This document shows positions 12,702-26,530 of a DNA stretch of 64,000 nucleotides, piece after piece (the stretch's first letter is position 1; each line of letters starts with the position of its first letter). The notes beneath the pieces are model-generated. The model did not search any database and was not told where the DNA came from. It saw only the letters and a list, made by a program, of their open reading frames with translations. Made by a program: the position numbers and the translations under genes. This DNA comes from Trochalopteron elliotii. Lineage: Eukaryota > Chordata > Aves > Passeriformes > Leiothrichidae. The stretch lies in NCBI GenBank assembly GCA_024734555.1, contig JANPWX010000097.1:5884511-5948510 (forward strand), read 5' to 3'.

Positions 12702-13370
12702 AAGAATCACAGAATGGTTTGGGTTGCAAGGGAACTCAAAGATCATCTAGATTCCAATTCCCCTGGCATGGACAGGGACACCTTCCACTAGACCAGATTG
12801 CTCAGAGCCACATCCAACCTGGCCTTGAACACCTCCAGGGATGGGGCATCCACAGCTTCCCTGGACACCCTGTTCCAGTGCCTCACCACTCTGATAATGA
12901 AGAATTTCTTCCTAATATCTAATCTCTTTCAGTGTAAAACAGTTAATCCTCATCCAGTCACTACAGGCCCTGTAGAAAGTCCCTTTCCAGCTCTCTTGTA
13001 GGCCCCTTTTAGGTACTGGAAGGCCAGAATTAGCTTTCCTTGGAGCCATCTCTTCTCCAGGCTGAACAACCCCAACTCTCTCACAGGAGACGTTCCACTC
13101 CCCTGATCATCCTCATGGCCTCCTCTGGATTCACTCCAACATGTCCATGTCCTTCCTGTGCTGGAGGCCCCAGAGCTGGATGTTCCTGGTGGGGTGTCAC
13201 CAGAGCAGAGCAGAGGGGCAGAGTCCCCTCCCTGGCCCTGCTGCTCACGGTGCTCCGGATGCAGCCCAGGACACGTTCGGCTTCTGGGCTGTGAGCGCTC
13301 ATGGCTGGCTCATGTCCACCTTTTCCTTCACCAATAACCCGAAGACTTCTTTGCATGACTGCTCTCTCAG
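12702..13370 (-). mobile_element. CR1 LINE 3' fragment, minus strand
   Basis: On the plus strand it begins at the CR1 3' tail in reverse (aatcacagaatggtttgggt, then gatcatctag) and runs through the usual 3' segment (cacagcttccctggacaccc, cttctccaggctgaacaacc) to about 13370. It is better preserved than the other copies, so probably younger. It is 5' truncated. It is in the sense orientation of SIPA1L2, about 1.6 kb upstream of the large coding exon. Confidence 0.93.
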
Positions 13371-15641
13371 GTATGTCAATATGTTCAACATTTTTGGAGC
13401 ACAAGTAATACTGCAAAGTTGAAATAGAAGAAAGTTCTTTGCAAATTAATATGAACAGCTGACAGCTTTTTAATAATCTCTTAGACTGTTCTTTATAGAA
13501 ACATAGAGGTGGAAAAAAACCTTTGCTAAATAAAAACTCTGATGGAAAACTGAACTATTCCAGAATCATCTTTTCTGTTTCTGCCAGAATATAGAAGAGT
13601 GAGAACACAGAAAGTTTAATTTCACATACTGGGAAAGATATTTAACTTCTTATTAAAGGTTAATTCAATTTTCTTTGAAATCATAGCAAATTGCATCTTC
13701 TAGCCTTCCTGCCCTTTCCATAAAAAACATCCAGAGAAGTCATTAGTTTATGTATTTTTAAATAAAAATTAATCCCTTAAAAATAGGGGAAAAATATAAG
13801 GTAAGAAAAGACTGTCTTGCAAAAATTCCATTCTTTTCTTCTCTTGTGTTAGCCTTTTTTTTACCATAAGCATTTGTGCAAAAGTAGTGAATTGGACCAG
13901 GAGCTTAATGAAGTTTGAAATGAAACTGGAGACAAGCGGTGATAGTGGGAGGCAGAAGGAAAGAGCAATAGAAGGACACTACCACTCCATTTACTTTCAA
14001 TCCAAATCCACAACGTGATTTACTGTTTGGACTCACAAACATCTGCATCTGTGGAAGGCAGCAGAGAGGCTGAAGACCACAGGAAAGCAAGACTTTTTTT
14101 CTCAGGTGTTGGTGGTAGTTTAAATACTTGATGAAGTATAGCCTGAGTATTTTAACAGAGGTACACTGAAAAAGACAGTACTTAATAGAGAATTCATTTT
14201 CTTCACAGTGCAAAGCTGGTATGACAGAAGACTAAAGAAATGCCAGTTTGGAAAAGCAGATTGATATTTCACTGGAAATAGTAATGTTTGAAGAAGTGAT
14301 GCAAAATATTTAAGATATACTGTTAGTTTTTTCCCTAATCTGAAATTGGCCTAATTGAAAAAAAAATCTGGCTGTTTTTAACCTGACTTACTCTTTCTGC
14401 AAATTCCTGTAACTCAGTACAACAGCATGTCCTGGCTGACAGCTGACTTATGGTGATGGATAGCACTAGTCTCATGATACCTGTTGTTAAGGATTTTCTT
14501 TCTCCACAGTAAGAATTTACCAACTCACAAATATTGCACTGATGTTGAATTTATTTTAAACAGATGTAGATGTTGATATTCATTGTAAACTGATTACATT
14601 GCTGTTGTTGTTGTTGAATTTAATAAACTATTACGTCCACAAAGAACAATGTCAATATGATCACGAGTACTCTTCTCTTCAGACCTGTACAGCTCTTTTG
14701 GTCAAAGTTCTTCACTTCCCTCTCTTTTCATCTCACCCTAGCACTGAAAAACGGAATCAGTGACAGATAAGGTCAAAAAAGAAAAGCTGGATGCCTACCC
14801 TGCTGCTGTGCTCCTGCCAACCCTTCCCACTAAGACTGCTGGATGTTATGCAAATAACTTAAGTTCCTCCCATGCAGCTACAAAGACTTCCTTCTGAGCT
14901 CAATACAGCAGCTGGTTTGTTAGCTACAGTTACAGTTCTTTAACATGGAACGATTCCAAGTTTCCTGGGGACCTGGATACGTGCCCACAAATGTTCCTGT
15001 GCCAGTAGCGGAGCAATGAATAAGAACTGTGCTATTGGACTATCCTGTCAAAAGGAGGCTGTTTGGTAATGCTGCCTCATGTCAGCCTTGATAGATGGAA
15101 ATGAATTATTTAAGAAGTCTTTCTGTGATCATTTTGTTGATCAAGACTTTGGAAATTTGCCCCTATTATTAGGTAATGCTATCATCCTAAAAAAGAATGC
15201 ATAAATTGGATGAAAGCATTAGTCTCTACTATTTATCAAGATGACAATTCTATACACCACAACTCTCAAGGTCTACTAATCTTAAAAAAATTGGAAGTGC
15301 AATTTGATGAAACAGGAGTATAGGCAGTAATAATACGCCAAAACCTGAAGATCCGACATTTAATTTGCATTCAATTGGTTCTACACAGCATTTTCTGTAT
15401 CTCCCTCCAGTTAGTTTCCAGTCTTCAAAGAAACACATAGTGGGGTAGCAGTGTTATGTATTTGGTTAGTACAGCAGAGCAGCAGCTACACAAGGGCCAC
15501 TTCATGGGAATCTAAAGTTTGCAAGAAAATTTCTGCACATGCTTTCAAGCACAATGAAAAAGAAGAGTGCAAGAGACAAATGAACATGGTTTCTTAGCTG
15601 CCTGTATTTTCAGAAGTACTAGAAGAGATAACTCACTGAAC

Positions 15642-15679
15642 AAATCTGTCACAAGATCTGTCACGAAGATCTGTCACAA
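15642..15679 (+). repeat. Short tandem repeat of an agatctgtcaca unit
   Basis: Three imperfect copies of about 12 bp: aaatctgtcaca, agatctgtcac with an added ga, and agatctgtcaca. Confidence 0.8.
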
Positions 15680-18600
15680 AACTAAGATCACCACTAGAAA
15701 AAAAACAAGTGATTTCTGAAAAATGACAAAACAGTAGAAAAAAAGTTTTTTAATTCAAGTTCAAACTTTTGGGTTTTTTTAAAAACAGACTACATTAGCA
15801 AGGGTTCTTAGATTCACACATTTTAATATATCTGTTAACAGCATCTATTTTTTAGTGCTCTTTTAATATTCTTAATAGTTCCTGAAAGAACTACCCAATT
15901 TTCAGAAGCAAAGCGACAGCTATATCTGGTTTTCAAGCAATGCTATTTGTGTGCTCAAGTCAGAGAATTCTGATCACACTAAACTGTGATATCATATCAC
16001 ATGACAGTTGATTATGATGTCACATAGGCGAATTATTACTGCAGATAGTAGTATGAAAAAGAAAAAATTAGTTCTTCATGTTTTTGCCTTTTTTTTCCAT
16101 GCAAATGTCTTTAGAAAACGATGATATTTAAGCATAATTGTCTTTAAATAGATTATTTCTTTCAAAGTTTTCCATAGGGCTCAGTGAATATTAAAGAATA
16201 ACACTAAACTATAATTGAGCCACTTATTCAGATTGCAGCTGTGGAAAATGGATTGGAAATAATACAATGAACAAATTATAAGTAGAGCTCATGAAAAAAA
16301 TGGTTCAAATTATTGTACATCAAATTTACAACTACAGCTATAACTACTACAGTATAAATGGTTACTTCAGATATGCATATTTCAGATACTTGATTAATAT
16401 GCAGACATAGAAAAGAGGCAGAAGTAAGATGGGAAGACCCTCATTTGACAAACAGAAATACAGATGAGCTGCTCTGTAGTGAATATTGGTTGCACACTTG
16501 CTTAGCTATGCTGTACTCCTTTACATTTATAGTCTCTGTGAGTGAAATTTCAGAGAAGAAACTGAAAAAAAACTTTGTTGAAATAACATAGTTACAGAAA
16601 TGTATCCACAAGCAATCAAGGGGAGTGGGAGGGAGGGAAGGAGCTATAGCCAAGAGTGACAACAGCGTACATGATTCTCAGTGTTGGTAAAAGACCATCA
16701 CTTCCCTTAGCAAAACAGTGGAATTGTACTAGTTCTGGACTGGCACAAGATTCTGAGTAAAAAAGAAATAGAAATAAAAATAAAAAAACATACTCTGTTC
16801 CTTTGTCCAACAAATAAAATGGTAGATGAACATAAATACTGAGAAAGAGATGCAAGAGAACTTTGAATTCCACATCTGCTTGGTGATGGAAAGATGTTTT
16901 ACTTTTAAGGGAGAGACCTCTCCAACCATAACTGTTCTCCTTCATCAACAGGCTGAGAAAAATGTCATGACCATCTACAGAAATAATTGTGTAAGGTGTA
17001 ATAGCAAATAGACCCTTTAAAATGCTAGACTTGTTTATCCTGTGGTCAAGATCCCCTCATCTGCCATCTTGGCATTTCCAGAGAAAATATTTTAATAAAT
17101 CTCACTTTTCAACTGCTAAATATAAAATTCAACACTATGCATCAGTTTGGTTGTTTTTAAATATACTGCATCCATTTAGTGAAAAAAACCCAAGAAAGAC
17201 CATTACAAAAAGACACACTTTCTGTGGTGTAACTCATTATATCAAAGAATATCTACCACAAAGTTCCAACAGCTTTCCTTTAGCTGATCTTCTATTACTT
17301 TTCCTGAATATGTGGTCCTACACATTTTATCTCAATTCATGCTTTGTTTAGTTAAAAAACACTGTGTAAGTTTTCCATCAAGCAACCTAGTTTATCTCTC
17401 AGTGAACAGTGTTTTACACAGAGCTACTACTGACCACAGCCTTACCGTCATTAATTTTAAACCTTATGTTAGAAATCACCTTCTGTTACTGAAAAATATG
17501 CTCATATAAATTTGTGACTGTTTCAGAACTGCATTTTTTTAGAATATTTATACCAATATTCTATTGTTCCATTAATGCAAGATTTGACAGAGATGCATTA
17601 AGGCTAATTTGATTTCCAGAACCAACTGGATAGTCTCCTATTCTAAGAGTTGAGCTCTTATGCAGAGATCAACTACAGAACTGGAAATGAAGCTGTATCT
17701 TATTCAGATTGAACCATGTAAAGTAGCAGAGTTTAAACAACAGCAATACTGCCACTGACAAACACACCAAGAATATTTCATTTGCGTTCCTCCAATTCAG
17801 TTATTTTTAATTGAAATTATGAAACTTAAAATACAATAAAGCTGACAACATAAAATAATTATAAAGCAAAAAGGAAACATTTTAACAGGTAGTCTTAGAC
17901 CAAAGAATTGTTCCAGGAAAGGGTTGAAAAGATACACATTTATCTTTTTAAGACATATATAACTGACCACCTATTATTCCAGAGGGAGGGGACATGCATC
18001 AAACTCCTGATAGATCACATTATTAACTGATACAATTTTTTTACAGTCTTTAATAGCTGCAAATAGAAGTTATTTGACTTGTCAGTCAAATTCTGGTATC
18101 AGTGAAAATTAAAAAAAAAAAAAAACCACATATTCCAAACCCTCTTTTTTCTTTTCATTCAAGAACCTAGATGTCAAAGGGAAGGAATAACAACTAAGAA
18201 CCCATCTTATTGTGTATAAAATAATCTGGTTTCTACAGGGAGACTAAAAAGACATCCAAAATGTAATTTACATCTAATCATCCAGTCTGACATACTAAGA
18301 CATTTCCCTGCTTTAAAGAATTTAGAGGTATTTATGCCTGTTCCTCCAACATTTCACAGTAATTACAATTTCCTCATAAATAGATTTATCCTTAAAATAC
18401 TAGTAAAGCAGAATTTTAATTCTAGTTTCACCTTTGAAAATGAAGAGTCTCCAGTACATCATGATACAGGTATGCCATAAACAAGATTCATCCAAAAAAA
18501 TAGCAGTGAGCAGACAAATACAAATAATTTTGCATAATACTTTATATATTCAGTGTAGTTCAAGACATTACAAAGAATGGAGCAAAAATCTGTTTGCCTG

Positions 18601-19085
18601 ACGTGTACTTTTCCTCAGCCAGTAGAACCAATTCAGTAAGGGAGTTCACACTAGACAAAGCATGAATTATTCTGAAAGGGTAAAGATGACTCATTTTCAG
18701 TTATAATACAGAAACACTGCATTGAAGCAAGTTCCACTCAAAAAGCAACAAAAAATAAAGTGGTCTTCTCAAGCAAGCTGGACAACATCTGAAACCTCAG
18801 TAGAAACAGCACTGTCTGCAGGCTCATAAATTGTCAAAAGTCAAATTATCAAGAAGTTGTTGAATTGCCCCTTCCTGCATGAATCTATTCTCATTTAAAT
18901 TACATAATCCACTATTCCTTTGCCCACTGTATGGGATGCCAAACACTGCAATAACCCACTTGGTAAACAACAAGTGGACCAAGTCACTGTCAGAGGCAAA
19001 GCTTAGAAAGATAAAGACAGGACTTGTGCAGCCCCTTCACATTATTCAAAGACAAAGAAAAGGACAAGCTTTTCTTGGATGCATC

Positions 19086-19128
19086 TTATTTGGATGCACA
19101 TAAAAACCCTGTATGTGCATCCAAATAA
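19086..19128. repeat. Perfect 17-bp inverted repeat (hairpin)
   Basis: The left arm ttatttggatgcacata (19086-19102) and right arm tatgtgcatccaaataa (19112-19128) are perfect reverse complements around a 9-nt spacer, aaaaccctg. A further direct copy of ttggatgca lies just upstream at about 19076. Confidence 0.97.
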
Positions 19129-19725
19129 CACCAAAAGAGAAATACAGCGCCTGTAAACCAACTAGCAGCAGAGTATACAGAAAGGAGCATATTCAGATTG
19201 TGTGTTGAGAAAGGAACATGCACATGCTCCATTTCAAAACAAACTTTTTACCTTCATGTTTTTAATAAACATTAACAATTGTTAATAAACATTAGCATAA
19301 CATTAAGTACTACAAATGCTGTCTTTTATGCAGTTCTTATAAAATACTGGCAGAAACAAAAACTCTGCAATTTAGAAGAGTACTGCTTATTTTAAAACAA
19401 AGAAAAGAATATATTCTACCTTTTCCCATAATCAATCACATCAAAATATTTCTTCTAATCCTAGCTCAGCGCACAGAATTGAAATTCCAATTGAAAAAGC
19501 ACTCTGCCCAAGAGCAGGCATAGAGAAAACCAGAGGAAAAAACCTACAAGAAGAAACCCATTTAATATTAAGAAATATCCATGTCATAAAAAAAAGTCAC
19601 ACTGTAAGAATTTTTGTCCTTACAATATAGAACAAATTGCTACACATGGAATGATGGGATTGAAAAATTTGAAGCTGTTGAATAACATCATTACTTGAAT
19701 TATCAATCTTCAAAATTTAAAACTT

Positions 19726-19770
19726 CATGAAGAGAGATTTCATGAAGACAGATTTCACGGAGACAGATTT
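19726..19770 (+). repeat. 15-bp tandem repeat, three copies
   Basis: catgaagagagattt, catgaagacagattt and cacggagacagattt stand head to tail, with one to two changes between neighbours. Confidence 0.95.
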
Positions 19771-21004
19771 CTAACAGAAAAATATGCTCAGATAAATTTC
19801 TGACGATGCACTAGCACTGCATTTTTTACAGAGAACAGATGCTTTTGGGATATCTATGTAAGGCTGTTTCTACATAGTGCATACAATTGCTTTTGATTGT
19901 TCTGAAAAAAATAGGAATACTGGAGTTGGCAGCTCTTTAGCTATCTAAAGAAACGGGTTTTAATTAAAAGTTGATAGGAAAGTAGGGATGTGCTAACATT
20001 TTGACTTATTTCACATTCCGAAGTAGAAACTAGGGAGCAGGTTCAGAAACTGCACTGAAGTTGAATAAGGAATCTAGTACTGCAAAAGGAGACATTGCTT
20101 AGAAAGAGAGAACAAAGATTGCAAGCTTTGGCTTTTCAGAGTGAGTATGTCACAAAAATTCATGAGGCAATTCCACTTTCCATAAGTCTAGAACAGCGAG
20201 GCCCAAAATAAAGCTTTTTCATCCACTCAGTGAAAAGATAAAACAATACATCTATGAAACAGCTGAGGCTGCCTGCTCCACAAAGGAGGTTTCAGATGCT
20301 GACACTACTCAAGAAAGCTTCTGAAATGCACAAAGCCATTTTTAGCCAGAATAAAAAAGTTCTTTTACATATTCCCATTATAACTGCGTTTCACAGTAAA
20401 AATGCTGCTCAGGCAGGAGCACTGACTAAGCCTGCCACGCTCACATGGGTGATGTCAGACCTAAGCACTCACTCGGATTCCATGGTATGACCTTGCAAAC
20501 CCAAACAGTGGGCTTACCTCCAGAGACCACCAGACTCCTCCAAACAGCAAATCACCTACAACATTAATGCTACTGCTACCAGAAATACTCACTCCAATTT
20601 GTACAGCTTTTAAAGGCATCTAATTTTTTGCAGTAGAAAGGAAGAGCCTCCCTAAAGCAAAGCCACACTCAGTGCATTTGTCGACGAATGAGACAAAGAG
20701 AGTGCATGGATTTTAGTCACGGGTACACAACAGCTTGAAAACTCACTATTTCCTCCCAAAAAACTTCTTCATTTTTGACACATTACCATCAATAACACTT
20801 CTATTACCCAATGGGAACCAGCATTCCAAAGGGGTTTTAGTGGTATAAAAGGAAAGGACTCTAAATGATAAGTTATAAAAGGTTAAACTGTCATTCTGCT
20901 CATGTTCATGAGAAATGTGCATATCATCCAGCAGGTTTTCATATACTTACAGCAGAGCTTGCTGGCTCAAAATAACCAGATTTTTGCATTTGAACCATAT
21001 GTAA

Positions 21005-21026
21005 AATATATATATATATATATATT
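21005..21026. repeat. (TA)n microsatellite
   Basis: About 11 TA dinucleotides in an AT-rich stretch. Confidence 0.9.
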
Positions 21027-23523
21027 ACAGATAACCTTTCAAACGTCTATCAGCTGTATAGAACTTTTGGTACCAGGGAATATATATGGATATGATACTA
21101 ATACTCAGTGCCTACAAAGCTGCAATATCTTGTTACATATTTTATCCAATTTCCTGTTGTACATAGAAATTTGAGTGAAAACTGCAGTGATTAAAATAAG
21201 ATTTGAGAAACTTTGCTAAACGCACATTTTGGTTATATATGTCCTCATATTTCACCCCCAATATTAAAGGTATGTCCATGTTCTTCTTGAGTTTTCCTGT
21301 AATAGCACTTAGGATGATCCTTGAGTTTGTCTACTTTCCAAAGGACTTCAATTTCTGTCAGAGTCTTTCTATTAGAAAGGGTCACACAAAACTAACACCA
21401 CTCTAACACATCACAACATCTGGGCCAAGAGGGAATCAGAAAGTGGACAAATATAGTTTTAGAAGTTCAAGTTAGTTCATTTCTAGAGGGAAAAAAGTTC
21501 TTGAGTCCACTGCTAAAGCAAAGGAGAATCTGAATAACCTCTCCCACTGCAAAAGTTCACAACAAAAACACCCAAAATCACTGTCTATGACAGCAGAAAA
21601 ACACTGCCTATGACAACTCAAAACATTCTAATGTTCTAGTTACGAAGTCTTAACTGTTCACTAAGAAGTACAGAAGCACGTTCTAAGGAAAAAAGAGAAA
21701 CAGAGCTAATATTTCTCTTTCATATGTTTTCAAGAAAGTAAAACAGGAAGTAAAACAGGTTTTCTGCCATGTCATTTGGCAGTAGAGTGGCTCTGATATC
21801 ACAGTTCTGAATTATTTTTAGTATTAATGAAGTGGTTGATTAAAGTAAAATAAGTTTTAAAGGAAAAGGAAACGTGAGCATGACTATTGTTTTTTATGGA
21901 AACTGGTTTAGTTTGACCTTGATTCTTTATCAACTGGCAGGAATTGTGAGGTAGTACAAACTGATAATATTACTGGCCAGTTTTTGGAACCTTAGCTTCA
22001 AGCTGACTGAGGATCTGCAGTTTCAGATGTCAGCAAGTAATTTCTCAGGTACTGCTGCATCACTGTAGAGCTATAAAATGTCACTTCACATCACTGCGCA
22101 TCAAGATCTTTTTTTAAGACTCATATTTTGAGAACAGAGGTTTCACTTTTTTCTATCCTTCCTTCCTGAAACAGAAGAATAGGAGTCCCATATAGAAAGA
22201 AAATATCCTGAAATCTATGGTGGCCATAATGCGCTTGATTCATACAGTCTTACTACATAAAAATAATTTTGTTCTTAATTTTACACTGTAAATTTAAAAA
22301 ACAGACTTAATAATATTAACAGTATACATTAAATATTTTGGCAGTTACCAAATAACTTGCTAGCTTGTGTCCACATGACATTTCCAAGCACATGCAATTG
22401 GGCCTGGCACTCAACAATTCATCTGGTGCCTCTCTGAGACAGCCACCCTCTAGGCTGGTTGTTCCACAGCTTTGTACAGGAACAGTTCTTTCTCCAATGA
22501 ATAGAATCTTTTTACATAATTCTAGATATAAACAGAAGAACAGTAGCTGGAGTGAGGGAGTTGTTAGCAGAATATTGTTCCTCATTTTTCATCAGTCCAC
22601 TCAAATTTGGCACAACTTGATATCAATAAAATGTCACTGCCATCTGTTCAGTGATCATTTGATATCCATCGAGAAACAAATTGCTGTTAAGCTAAAAAAC
22701 TTGTTCTCAATGAGACTTAAGAGGGCTATAATTGAAAATAATTTTGTTAAAGCTTTATGTCAACTTTATGGAACACCTCCTTCTGCTTCCCCCTCAAATT
22801 AAAAAAAAACAACAAACAACCAAACCCACCTCAAACAATAAGACTGCATTATCATTGCTCTACAGTCTTGTTTTAGTTTACTAAGTTAAAGAACATGGCT
22901 GAGAACTTTCTGGAGCTGTCCTGCTGAGAAAGTATGCTATATATTTTCATTTTAAACAGGAAAAAAAAAAAGCTGTCTTCAAAAATACAGTGTGGAAACA
23001 CATCTTTCAAATATTCTGAGTCAGAGAGGCAAAATCTCATTTTTCTATATTGGAAAGAAGACACCTTGTTGTATATACGTATTTTCCAGACAAAGTCATA
23101 ATCTTGACTGGAGTTAAGGAATGCAGATTCAGAGTTGCAGTCCTGTGTTAGAGATACATTAGAGAAAATGTCTATAAGCCTTTCTTGATTCTCAGCTGCA
23201 AGCCACCACAAGCATGCCAACATCTTCCTAATTTTGCTCCCTTATGATAAAGAGCTAAAAGGCAAAAATTTTTGAAAATGAAGTCTTGCTTTAAGGTGAC
23301 TTACTGAAATGTCCAATAATCAGTAATTTACCTTTAAATAGATCTCTGAGCACACTAAGAAATAGCACTATTATGAACCATGAAAAACATAACTGTGGTC
23401 CACTTTTGGGAAGCATGGGGAATGTTAATTTTAAATTCATATTCATCTGGAATGGTTTGCTTTTATAGGGCCAATTTTGTTTTAACTTTTGCTTTTAAAA
23501 TTCTGATTACATAACACCCCATC

Positions 23524-23561
23524 CGATAAATCAGACACTGAATTTTATATTTGATTTATCG
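23524..23561. repeat. 10-bp inverted repeat with 18-nt spacer
   Basis: cgataaatca at 23524-23533 and tgatttatcg at 23552-23561 are perfect reverse complements; both include a CpG, which is rare in the surrounding intron. Confidence 0.85.
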
Positions 23562-25107
23562 AGTTCTGCTCCTTATGTAAATGAAAGTGTTCAAATAGGA
23601 GGGTATAATTAACTGATCCAAAGTGTTCACACACAGGCATAGTAATGCAGTGTAGGCATTGTAAAAAATCTGCCTCTGAATTTCATTATTGTCTTTGATT
23701 TAGCACAAAGTTTCAGGTCAGCCAACAAACTGTATATCATTTATACAGACCACACATTTCTGGAACTGTGTTTTTACTTGCTGTCAGTGCATATCTCCCT
23801 CTTTTTTGAAGCATATTTGCATTATAGAAACTACAGATCTATTTCAAAATCCAAATTTAGAAAGGAACAATCACATTTGTATATTTCTGACTGTTAGAAA
23901 GCTCATATTAGATTACAAAAGAAACTACACATTTGACATATAAACTACCTGAATGGCATTCCTTCTCCTTCCCCATACACGCTCAACTACTTACCAGTGA
24001 AATCTATTCTTTTTCCCCAAAATAAAGATCATGATCAAATAAATATTATTTTCTTTATAATCTAAATAACCTTTATAACTGACTGCATATTTATCAACAT
24101 ATTATGAATTGCTTAAAAAAGGTCTCAGCTATTCATGTCAACATTATGTATGATCCTTTAAGAACAATATCCTTACCTATGGCAATTCATAACACGACTG
24201 ATTTTAAATAATATTCTACAGAACCTGCCCAGCTAGGTTTTCAAAACTCAATAAATGTACATGAGGATAAAAAAAAAAGCCAGGTCTTGAGTAAAAAAAA
24301 CCTCAATGCCAAAGTCTCATGAATTGCTGTTTCAGCACATAGCACCATTAACCAGGCTGTCCCTAGTTCACTGGGAAGATTTTTTTATGGGTGTTTATAC
24401 ATCAAAAACAAATAGCATGGGTACAGTTTTCTTACCATTCAAGGATAATGAACCATGTATCTGCATGCTATGTTTGGTGCATACCACCAGGAATTCTTTG
24501 TCTCTCATGATGTTCTCATCTATATTTACTGCAGTGTGCTTCCTCACTTCCTCTTTTCTCTATTTCCATATATTTGGCACCATGTATTCACCAAATCATA
24601 CCCAATTCATGCAGTATTTTCCATCTCAATCTGTATGTGTATCATCCCCCATTCAAGTGGCACAAACCAGACAAGTGAGCATGTGTTAGGCTCATGACAC
24701 TCTTGGGTCTGGAATGAGAGTGCTCACAGATAACCCTTAGTCAGGCATAGCTAGGCAGAATGAAAACAAGCCAATAAGGTAAACTATGATGCATAATATC
24801 CAAAGTTTGGATAGTAATGGTTGTCATCAACCAGTTATTGAATTTGTAGACACTTACAGGGATGGGAAAAGCCAGCAGTTTTGCTAATCACCAGTCAAAA
24901 GCTCCCACTCCATCTTCTTTCTTTTTCCACCCCAAACAATTGGTTTGTGCTGACTGCTAAAACCATCTGGAATCCAAACCCTTGTTCTAAATAGTCTGTT
25001 ATCAAGGAGTGATCTCTTCGGTCCTGGCAAGTTCAGACTATCAAACCATCATAAAAAGGAAAAGAAACATTCTATATCATTGTCTTCATCCAAACCCATT
25101 TCTTCCT

Positions 25108-25140
25108 CTTTTATCCTTTATCTTTTATCTTTTATCCTTT
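25108..25140 (+). repeat. (TTTTATC)n-like pyrimidine-rich tandem repeat
   Basis: Four to five imperfect copies of a ttttatc/tttatcc unit, inside a longer plus-strand pyrimidine-skewed zone (about 25080-25510). Confidence 0.8.
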
Positions 25141-26289
25141 TCCTTGTCCTTTCCAAGGTCTACTAGACCAACAAAAGTCTACCTTTCCAACAGAGCATTT
25201 AAGTTCATCTGACTTTAAAAGCATATCTTTGCTTGTAGCCATACGTAGAAATACTTGCTATGGGCTCTACTTAATTCTGCCATTTTAGTATTCATTCCCT
25301 CTCTGAATGTTCTGTCCTCTTTGATACCACCATTACTCCTCTACTGTCACTTCCTTTATCTCAATATTTTTCCTCCTCCCTCCTTAGTATCTTCCTAAAG
25401 TATCATCAATCCTTTCTTTTCTCCCAGGACATATCTTTTGGTATCCAAGTCAGTCAGCTGAGACACTGTACAACAGTACTTGTATCTGTTACCTCACTTT
25501 CCTTTATCCTTCCCAGGAGACTAGGAAAGCTATGGGATTTCTTTTCAAATGTTCACTATGCTGTATGACTATTTAAATGCTTCCTTTCCTCTGAATAAGA
25601 AGGGTTTGTACCTAAACTCAACAGCTAATACCATGTGTTACTCTTAGGTGATAATCCATTCCTCCACCTCCTGTCAAAACCAAGGCAAAACAAATACATA
25701 CTTCAATATGTTCTTAAAGTCAGCAAATTATCTAGTTCAAACAATAGCCTAAAGAAGATTCCAACAAACAAAACCCTTCAGAGAACACTCTGTCATCAAC
25801 CCTGTCAATTATAAAAATAAGTAAACAGATAAGATCCTAAAAATCACAAATGATACATTTTTAGATAAATTTAGACAAGACCATAAAAAGGAAAACAGAA
25901 TACATAGCAGCCTTCGGGGTCCTATATCATACTTTTTAAAATAATCTTTTTCATTTTTCAGCTATTATTTTTAGAGGAAATACAACAGAAAATATAGCCT
26001 TTGCTTTAAAAAAACCTAATTATTACATACCTTTATAAACTCATTAAAGCTACTTGAAAGTGTTAAATTAATATTTATGTTTAAATACCAGCTGCCACTT
26101 AAAAACTGCAAAGATACATATCAAAGCCATGAGACAACTCAAATGAAGATCTGTATGAGTAAAAAACCCAAAAACACTTGTATCAAGGATAAGAAATACC
26201 TGTTCTTAATCAAAGTATTCCACGAATGCCAGAACTTATCTTGAAGCTAAAATGAAAACACCAGATTATTCTGCCTCATCTTCCTGCAA

Positions 26290-26530
26290 AATTTTGTGAC
26301 CATTTTCCCTTGGATTACAGGGACTTCATTCTGTTCCCCCTCTTTATCTCCAAGGTTAACCCTGTTCTTCAGGGACCTGAAGAACAACTGGTCTTGCTAT
26401 TAAAGACTGAGGGAAAGAAGGCATTGAGTACCTCAGCTTTTCCCTCATCCTTTGTCACCATGTTTCCCCCTACCCCCAACAAAGGCTGGAGGAAGAATCT
26501 TAGAGTTCTTTTTACATTTGGTTCTCAAAC
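26290..26530 (-). mobile_element. Short internal CR1 fragment, minus strand
   Basis: The plus strand shows cccttggattacagggactt, then gaacaactggtcttgctatt and aggcattgagtacctcagct, an antisense stretch I recognise from CR1 ORF2 of the larger avian CR1 subfamilies. Both ends are missing, including the 3' tail, so it is a relic. A plus-strand open frame over it is an antisense by-product. Confidence 0.75.
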
